Source of the DNA: Progne subis subis
Taxonomy: Eukaryota; Chordata; Aves; Passeriformes; Hirundinidae
Length of the DNA stretch: 64,000 nucleotides
Assembly: GCA_022316685.1 (NCBI GenBank)
Contig: JAKJHU010000076.1
Coordinates: 630,001-694,000 of the forward strand
Reading direction: 5' to 3'
The notes under the pieces are model-generated. The model saw nothing but the letters and a program-made list of their open reading frames with translations, made no database searches and had not been told where the DNA came from. Below are positions 60,869 to 64,000 of the stretch, in pieces. Position 1 is the first letter of the stretch. Each line of letters opens with the position of its first letter. Position numbers and translations under genes: made by a program.

Positions 60869-61385
60869 TGGTGCTGATTTCATCTGCAATATAGCTAATT
60901 TTGCCCCAAGTAGCTGGTATAGAGTTGTTTTGTATTTATGATGAGAATAATGTTCATAACATACTGATATTTTAGTTGTTGTTGATCAATGTTTACAATA
61001 ACAGCTTCTCAACCTGCCCCCTCCCCCCAAGTGAGTAGGCTTAGAGGAGCACAAGAATTTGGGAGGGAACGGCCAATCCAAACTGGCCAAAGGGATATTC
61101 CATTCCATGTGGTGTCATGCTTAGAGTATAAACCTGAGGGAGAGAGTTGGCTAAGGGATGGCTGGGCATCAGTCAGCACGTGGTGAGCATGTGAAAGTAC
61201 CTTGCTTTGTACAGTCTAAATTTTTTATCATTATTATTGCTAGCATCATCATTATTTTCTTCCATTTCTGTCCTATTAAACTGTCTTTATCTCATAAGTT
61301 CTACTTTTTTTTTTTTTTTCCGATTCCCTCCTCCCACTGAGAATTGTGAGCAAGAGTCTGTGTGTTGTTTTAGCTGCCTTGTCAT
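60869..61385 (+). mobile_element. Bird ERVL-type solo LTR
   Basis: The block follows, in order, a common avian LTR: TGGTGCTGATTTCATCTGC start, AGTAGCTGGTATAGAGTTGT, ATGAGAATAATGTTCATAAC, ACTGATATTTTAGTTGTTG, CAGCTTCTCAACCTGCC, GGCCAATCCAAACTGGCCAA, GGGATATTCCATTCCATGTG, GTGTCATGCTTAGAGTATAA, CCTATTAAACTGTCTTTATC and CGATTCCCTCCTCCCACTGA. The TATA-like GTATAAA and the ATTAAA polyadenylation signal (61275-61280) are in place for plus-strand transcription. A run of about 15 T has expanded at 61306, and the 3' end fades after TTAGCTGCCTTGTCA without the usual terminal ACA. No internal viral sequence is adjacent. Open frames 60989-61389 read through it by chance. Confidence 0.88.
61123..61280 (+). 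promoter_or_regulatory. LTR TATA-like element and polyadenylation signal
   Basis: AGAGTATAAACC (61123-61134) stands where the avian LTR has CATATAAA, and ATTAAA is at 61275-61280. The TATA element is mutated from the usual form, so promoter activity is doubtful. Confidence 0.55.
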
Positions 61386-64000
61386 GTGAAATCATGATAT
61401 GCAGAGCACCATGCATACTAAGTAAAGAGAATTTCAATATACTGAAAGAGAACATATATAGTCCTTCTTTCAACTTATGTCTTATGTATGATAGTGATAT
61501 CTATGTGATATTTTGCACTCTTTATGTTGCCTGGACCATGTTATTTCACTCTATGGTGTCTTTATTGAGATTGCTTCTGACATCTCAAATTGCAGAATGT
61601 CTTAAAAATATGTTAATGAGAATGTCCATTTTCATTTTTCCCCATCTCAAAACATTTTGCGTGAATTAAAGTGAATTAATTTAGTTTAAACTCAAACTAA
61701 TTTTCCACCAGCCCACAGTACCTATTTTGCAGGCTTTGAAAAAATTGGGACAAAACCCCTTCAAAGTTCTCCTCTGAACAAAAGAATTACTTGGTCAGAG
61801 TTTAAGAAACAGAAAGTAAATCCTTTATCTCTATAGTTCAGCATATTTCCTGCTCTTTTTGACTAAATAGTTAATTTAAAGAGATATTATTCATTGACCA
61901 TATAGACCAAGTTTTTCACCTAAAAATTTAAGTTAGAGCTGTGGATTCAAGTGTGCAAGGGTTGTCAGAATACAGAATTAATCTTTATGTGGTTTGACCC
62001 TCTCAGGCACTTGCATATTGTTCTCCACTTACCTACCCATCTATAAAAAGCAAGGGTAAAATCTCCTGGGTAACACAGCAAACTAACAAAATATTCTCAA
62101 GGAAAACAGGGTTTCTGCATATACTTTCCTCATTACCCTCCCTTGGAGGGTATTGAACTTTGAAATTGATTTAAAACTCTTTTATGCTTCAATTGAAAAC
62201 AACCCCCACGTGCTTCCAGTTCTGTCCTCAGAGCCCTTGTGTCTCCATAATGATTTTGCTTTTATAAGAATTGAATTTTCAGGATATGGTGCAAGATGAA
62301 TACTTTGATATATGCCATGGAGTTTGCTTCTGGATGTATTGTGCTCTCTGTTCAAATAGCTATTATTTGTCAATGCTACCAATTGAAAGAATGGTCAAAT
62401 TGCTGCAAAAAAGCTTAACTGCAAAGTTAAACTGGTGACCAAAGTATAAGCAGACACAGTTGGTCAATTTCCTGGGGTTTTAGTTTAATGGTATTTTGAA
62501 GGAAGAAGGGTAAAAAAAAAAATCTCTCCTTGTGAACTGAGAAAGGGATTCAAAAGCACTTACCTTTTCTTCCTACAGCTCCTGTCAGGTTTCTAGGCAA
62601 TTGAGGACAAGTGATTTTAATCTTAGTTTCTCACTCTAAAACAGACCTTCTGGTTCTAGTAATTCTGCAGTAATTCATAATTAGCTAAATATTCTAAATA
62701 TTATTTCATTGCAAAGGTTAATAACTACTTTTCATATTTGTATAAGATTTATACATATTATAATATTTCTAGATAAAAATGGAATGAAAACAATACCTTT
62801 GTCAAAAGTTGGCTTTTTATGTAATTTCCATCCTCACTTGTTCTTTATAGAATGTGTAGGAAGAGTGGTCCAAATTTACATGAACATAAAATCCTTATGA
62901 GGATGGAGAGGAAAAGAACAGTAATAGCTATTTCAGCTTCTGTTGGGAAATAACAATAAACAGGCAACAAGATGAGCTAAATCATCACCATGCAAGGGAA
63001 ACCAAAAACATTAGGTACTCTTGTGGTTTTCTCTTCCACTTAAAGACAAGCGACAGCATCTTATAGGAGACCTTAAGCAGCAGTCCCCTAATAAAATAAG
63101 AGCATGATTTTCCAAAAGCCTTGAGCAGAGACATGACCCTATATTTATATTTTTTGTGAGATACCAGACCTCCAACTACACAAAATTAATAATGTATGGA
63201 ATGACTGGGATGTACCCAGACCCTGTGTCACTTTCCAGAATGCCAGATTTTCCCACAGTGAACCCCACCTTCAAAATTTTACTTAGCTGTCATTCATCAA
63301 GGTGGCTCACAAAAAAATTCTGCTCTCTGAATTTGAGCTACAGTGTCAGAACACCATTTTTGCTCATGTGTCTGCAGGGTTTTATCCAAACAGGACTTTC
63401 ATCTTTTCCATACAGATCTCACCTCTGACAAATAGGGTTGGTACTTTGAAGCTAACCTGACTTCTATGTTTTACTAAGAAATATCCAATGTTCTGAGTGC
63501 AGATGAAAACTCCTGACTATTTCATATCCTCTCCAATTCAACACCATTGCCAATGGTGTTGAAAATGACAGCCCATGTTCTATGACTGAATTTTCAACAG
63601 CCTGTTCTTAATTTTACATAATTGGGACCTGGTTTAGCTAGAAGTTTTCAAGTATCCCTTATGAAATATGGAAACAAATAGCTAGTGTAAGAAACAGAAA
63701 GAAGATAATTCTAATAAGAAAAAAAAAAATATGTTCACTCTAGGAGAACATTAATGGCATTCCACATGAATTAGAAAGATCTCTACTGCCTTTTCTCCAT
63801 GTAACTGATCAGGACAGAAGGATCAAGTTTAAGTGGTTACATTTGCTGATGCTGATGTGAGAGCAGCAAATATAGATAGCTGCCAGAGGTACACAGGAGA
63901 CTAGAAAATTACTTCTGGGCTGCTAGACTGACATACTTGTATTTACTTGTTTCAATCTGTCTGATTCTAAACTTGTTCTAGGTTTTTACTTTAACACAAT
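61386..64000. other. Unassigned AT-rich DNA to window end
   Basis: No gene or repeat is recognisable. The 90-codon frame 63156-63428 lies in more balanced composition but has no domain that I recognise. A palindrome at 63537-63563 is listed separately. Confidence 0.5.
63537..63563. repeat. 27-bp near-perfect palindrome
   Basis: TTCAACACCATTG, one C, then CAATGGTGTTGAA form 13-bp perfectly complementary arms around a single base. The centre contains ATTGCCAAT, so a CCAAT-type core faces both ways. It could extrude as a cruciform or be a two-fold protein-binding site. No neighbouring gene suggests a role. Confidence 0.9.

Overview
This 64 kb window looks like vertebrate nuclear DNA, most probably from a bird. 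It is AT-rich and has no dense coding. Its recognisable repeats are those of avian genomes: CR1 LINE fragments ending in the characteristic ATTCTATG-type tail, solo endogenous-retrovirus LTRs including one that closely follows a well-known bird ERVL-type LTR, one possible old MIR-like SINE, and many microsatellites. No L1, Alu or B1-type mammalian repeats were seen. Repeat names rest on remembered consensus sequences, not on a database search.

I found no protein-coding gene, tRNA, rRNA, CRISPR array or operon. The longest open frame is 141 codons and lies inside an LTR. The next longest (137 codons, 2457-2870) has no recognisable domain. Many of the apparent hydrophobic or Lys/Gln-rich open frames are translations of T/G or A/C low-complexity tracts. 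The window is best read as intergenic DNA (a gene desert) or the inside of a large intron.

Layout: 1-3276 is unassigned. A well-bounded plus-strand solo LTR lies at 3277-3881. A CR1 3' end lies near 5.9 kb. T/G tracts and a CATA/TA microsatellite fill 7.3-7.9 kb. A duplicated 140-170 bp block occurs at 8.83 and 12.98 kb, with a possible MIR-like SINE at 10.0 kb and a minus-strand solo LTR at 12.2-12.6 kb between the copies. A CR1 3' fragment lies at 16.7-17.05 kb. From 17 to 44 kb the DNA is mostly unassigned, broken by simple repeats and two near-perfect tandem duplications (71 bp at 22.5 kb, 66 bp at 42.6 kb). A degenerate 27-28 bp minisatellite, possibly inside an LTR-like unit, lies at 44.8-45.2 kb. 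A 26-nt G run lies at 49.62 kb. An old, unusually long minus-strand CR1 covers about 53.7-57.0 kb and is split by a younger minus-strand LTR at 54.93-55.46 kb. A 100-N assembly gap is at 59,305-59,404. A short minus-strand CR1 tail (60.4 kb) and a plus-strand bird ERVL-type LTR (60.87-61.39 kb) follow. The last 2.6 kb is unassigned apart from a 27-bp near-perfect palindrome at 63.54 kb.

There are no genes here that work together. What the window records is layers of transposable-element insertion (old CR1, then LTR into CR1), recent local duplications, and abundant low-complexity DNA. I found no convincing novel biological system.
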